From the NCBI GenBank assembly GCA_029204225.1, contig CM055102.1, forward strand, positions 7,344,994-7,408,993: a stretch of 64,000 nt of DNA, read 5' to 3'. The notes below the pieces were generated by a model. The model was not told the origin of the DNA and did no database searches. It was given only the letters and a program-made list of their open reading frames with translations. This document shows positions 62,204 to 64,000 of this stretch, piece by piece (position 1 is the first letter of the stretch; each line of letters begins with the position of its first letter). The DNA comes from Diphasiastrum complanatum (taxonomy: Eukaryota > Streptophyta > Lycopodiopsida > Lycopodiales > Lycopodiaceae). The translations under genes were made by a program, and so were the position numbers.

Positions 62204-63639
62204 CTATATTGGTATTTCTTGACAAGTACAATTTTTTTCTATATTCCTCACCCATCTAACCAATTTTTTCTCCCTAATTGATGTAATCTATAATGGTTGA
62301 CGAAGTATAAAGATTTCATGTGACTGCACTCGTATGAGGTGGATGCACTACGGAGATACACATTCTGTCTTCGCATGCAGTTAGTGTAAGCTTTCACGTA
62401 CTAGCAGAAAATGCTTGCTTCAGAAAAGAATGTAGTATTGGGTTGATATGTTCTCCCTTGAAGCTAATTCAGGGATTGCATAAACGAGATACTTCACGAC
62501 TCCACGAGGTATGCGGAGCATACTACTAATAATGCTGCATGGAGCACCAAGTTTTTTTTTTCCTCCTAATAGGAGCACCATTTTACCTGAGCAAGTATAC
62601 AATACTTGAATGGTTCGCTGTTGTCTTGTGCATTATTAGAGCACTTAACACTTCTATCACAATATATTGTGAACTGATTTGTGTGAATTTAGAAGAGCAT
62701 ATAGATATTCCATTGTCTAGTTCTTTCCAAATATATTCAGAATGGCCTTTTTAGTGATATTGCACCATGTAAAATGGTTGTAAAATTATGATGAAGTGTT
62801 AGGTCGAGCCATAAATTATAATAGAACGGTCATTGTACTGGGGATGTAAATGTCACTAAATTGACCTTTACCAAGTGTAAATGATTGTCTTGGCACTGTA
62901 CATTAAATGTACATTAAAGCGGAAAATATTTTGATGGCCCATAGGCTTTGACTTTTTATGTGGTTTAATGTGCTCCCAAATTTTTAGTGGACATTTTATA
63001 AGCTGTAATCTGTTTTTTAAAAGTTTTATGAATTTTAAGATTTCTTAATCTACCGGCATGTCACTTTCAAGGTGATAATCTATCTTAAATTTTGTTTTAT
63101 GATTCTTTTTCACAAAACATCTCATGCATAATGCGTAATATGGCATATTGCCATAATTGAAATCATAATTTTCAGAAGAATGAAGTTCTTTGCACAATCA
63201 AACCACCCATTGGGCGATGGCCTTCGATGTTAGTCACGTCGTTCGGGTTGCGTCGAGATGACAAAGATGTAGAGCAAGGTCGCCCTTGCCCGCGGTAAAA
63301 GCGGCCACGACTACCCAATCATGTCCCAATATAAGTATCCATAAGTCCATACACCATTTAACAAGGATGCATAGCGCCATGGGATTCCAGTTAATGTCGT
63401 CTCGATTGAAGGTCGGGCACCTCATTGTAAGAAGGGCCGACCACACCCGAGACCTTATACTACTAATAATGCTGCATGAAGCACCAAGTTTTTTTTTCCC
63501 CTTCTAATAGGAGCACCAAATGTAGTGCACCAATGGATAGATGAACACAATAGAACTCATGTATAAGCATGAAGTTCGATAAGAGAGAGAAAATGTATAT
63601 CTTCCCCTGAGTGTACAACTATATATAGCAAATCCATGA
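62204..63639. other. downstream spacer with direct repeats, no gene seen
   Basis: A ~61-bp block at 62521-62580 (TACTACTAATAATGCTGCAT ... AGGAGCACCA) recurs at 63458-63518. A second patch (63205-63310, CACCCATTGGGCG ... GAGATGACA) resembles 56578-56700. No coding potential. Confidence 0.55.
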
Positions 63640-64000
63640 CTCATTAATGAGTTTGGTTTTTCTCCATAACACGAATCCTAGCACCAATGAAGTGTTGAGG
63701 GAGATTGGCTCATGTACCTCATCCAAAGAGGCTTGGGACACATTGAAATCCATCTATGAGGCAAGGACCACATCAAGGTTGCTCGCAATAAGGAATCAAA
63801 ATTTTCAAAGCTAACAAAGAAGTGATGAGAGTATCTAAAACTATGTTTTGAGAGCCAAAGATCTTCATAGTGAGTTGTGAAGAATTTCAGATCATTTCAG
63901 ATCCAATTTCATAACCTGATCTTTGGTTAGAAATAGATCAACTCTACCAATCCTGCCTATGTAAAAAAATCAACATGATTTTTTGAGTGTATGTTGAGGT
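63640..64000 (+). pseudogene. copia gag fragment at window edge
   Basis: Plus-strand VLREIGSCTSSKEAWDTLKS with IYEARTTSRLLAIRNQNFQS matches the UBN2-type gag core; its layout equals EVSSCKSAKEAWESLKSIYE in the remnant at 51682-53053. Stops follow (after FQS). The rest lies beyond the right edge. Confidence 0.7.

Overview
This window is nuclear DNA of a land plant with a large, repeat-rich genome. The evidence is a plant-specific calcium-dependent protein kinase (CDPK), a plant-type pectin methylesterase, introns of 3-18 kb packed with transposons, and AT-rich spacer. Such long introns are typical of gymnosperms and ferns, but the sequence alone does not name the species.

Only two convincing host genes are present. 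(1) A CDPK gene on the minus strand runs from its start codon at 48364 leftwards to at least 7764. I can place six exons with exact, phase-consistent splice sites (48364-47599, 29650-29507, 17621-17469, 14478-14360, 8403-8236, 7991-7764). They encode 526 residues: acylated N terminus, kinase domain, autoinhibitory junction, EF-hands 1-3 and the start of EF-hand 4. The last exon was not found and probably lies left of the window. (2) A two-exon pectinesterase gene lies on the plus strand (59744-60687, 61540-62203; 535 aa), with all five catalytic residues. Far upstream of it are a G-box cluster (57.48-58.03 kb) and a duplicated ~210-bp block.

The CDPK introns are a transposon archive. Intron 6 (left of 7.76 kb) holds a 5' half of a Ty3/gypsy element (1-3969, -), LINE tails at 4.3-5.1 kb and a decayed copia RNase H. 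Intron 4 and intron 2 carry two copies of a tRNA-derived SINE head. Intron 3 holds a LINE 3' fragment between (TC)n tracts. Intron 2 holds a copia element with two LTRs (about 18.76-23.35 kb, -), a decayed intron-containing hAT transposase (23.4-27.3 kb, +) and two LINE pieces joined at a (TC)44 tract (27.33-29.35 kb, +). Intron 1 holds a small deletion derivative of a chromodomain gypsy element (31.66-34.96 kb, +), LTR remnants, a 4.4-kb gene-free AT-rich block, a copia RNase H piece, a palindromic GGTACC-rich foldback sequence, a second copia 5' end (42.37-43.7 kb, +) and a broken GC-rich gene for a proline-rich AT-hook protein.

The spacer between the two genes (48.4-59.7 kb) has a copia deletion derivative, microsatellites, a degenerate triplicated unit and two strong stem-loops. 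The most unusual signal is the LINE family. Its fragments end in a small hairpin, then AATAAA or a variant, then a (TTTC)n/(TC)n tail. Three of the fragments sit directly between (TC)n tracts, which suggests insertion into TC microsatellites. The hairpin stem changes in sequence from copy to copy but keeps its pairing.
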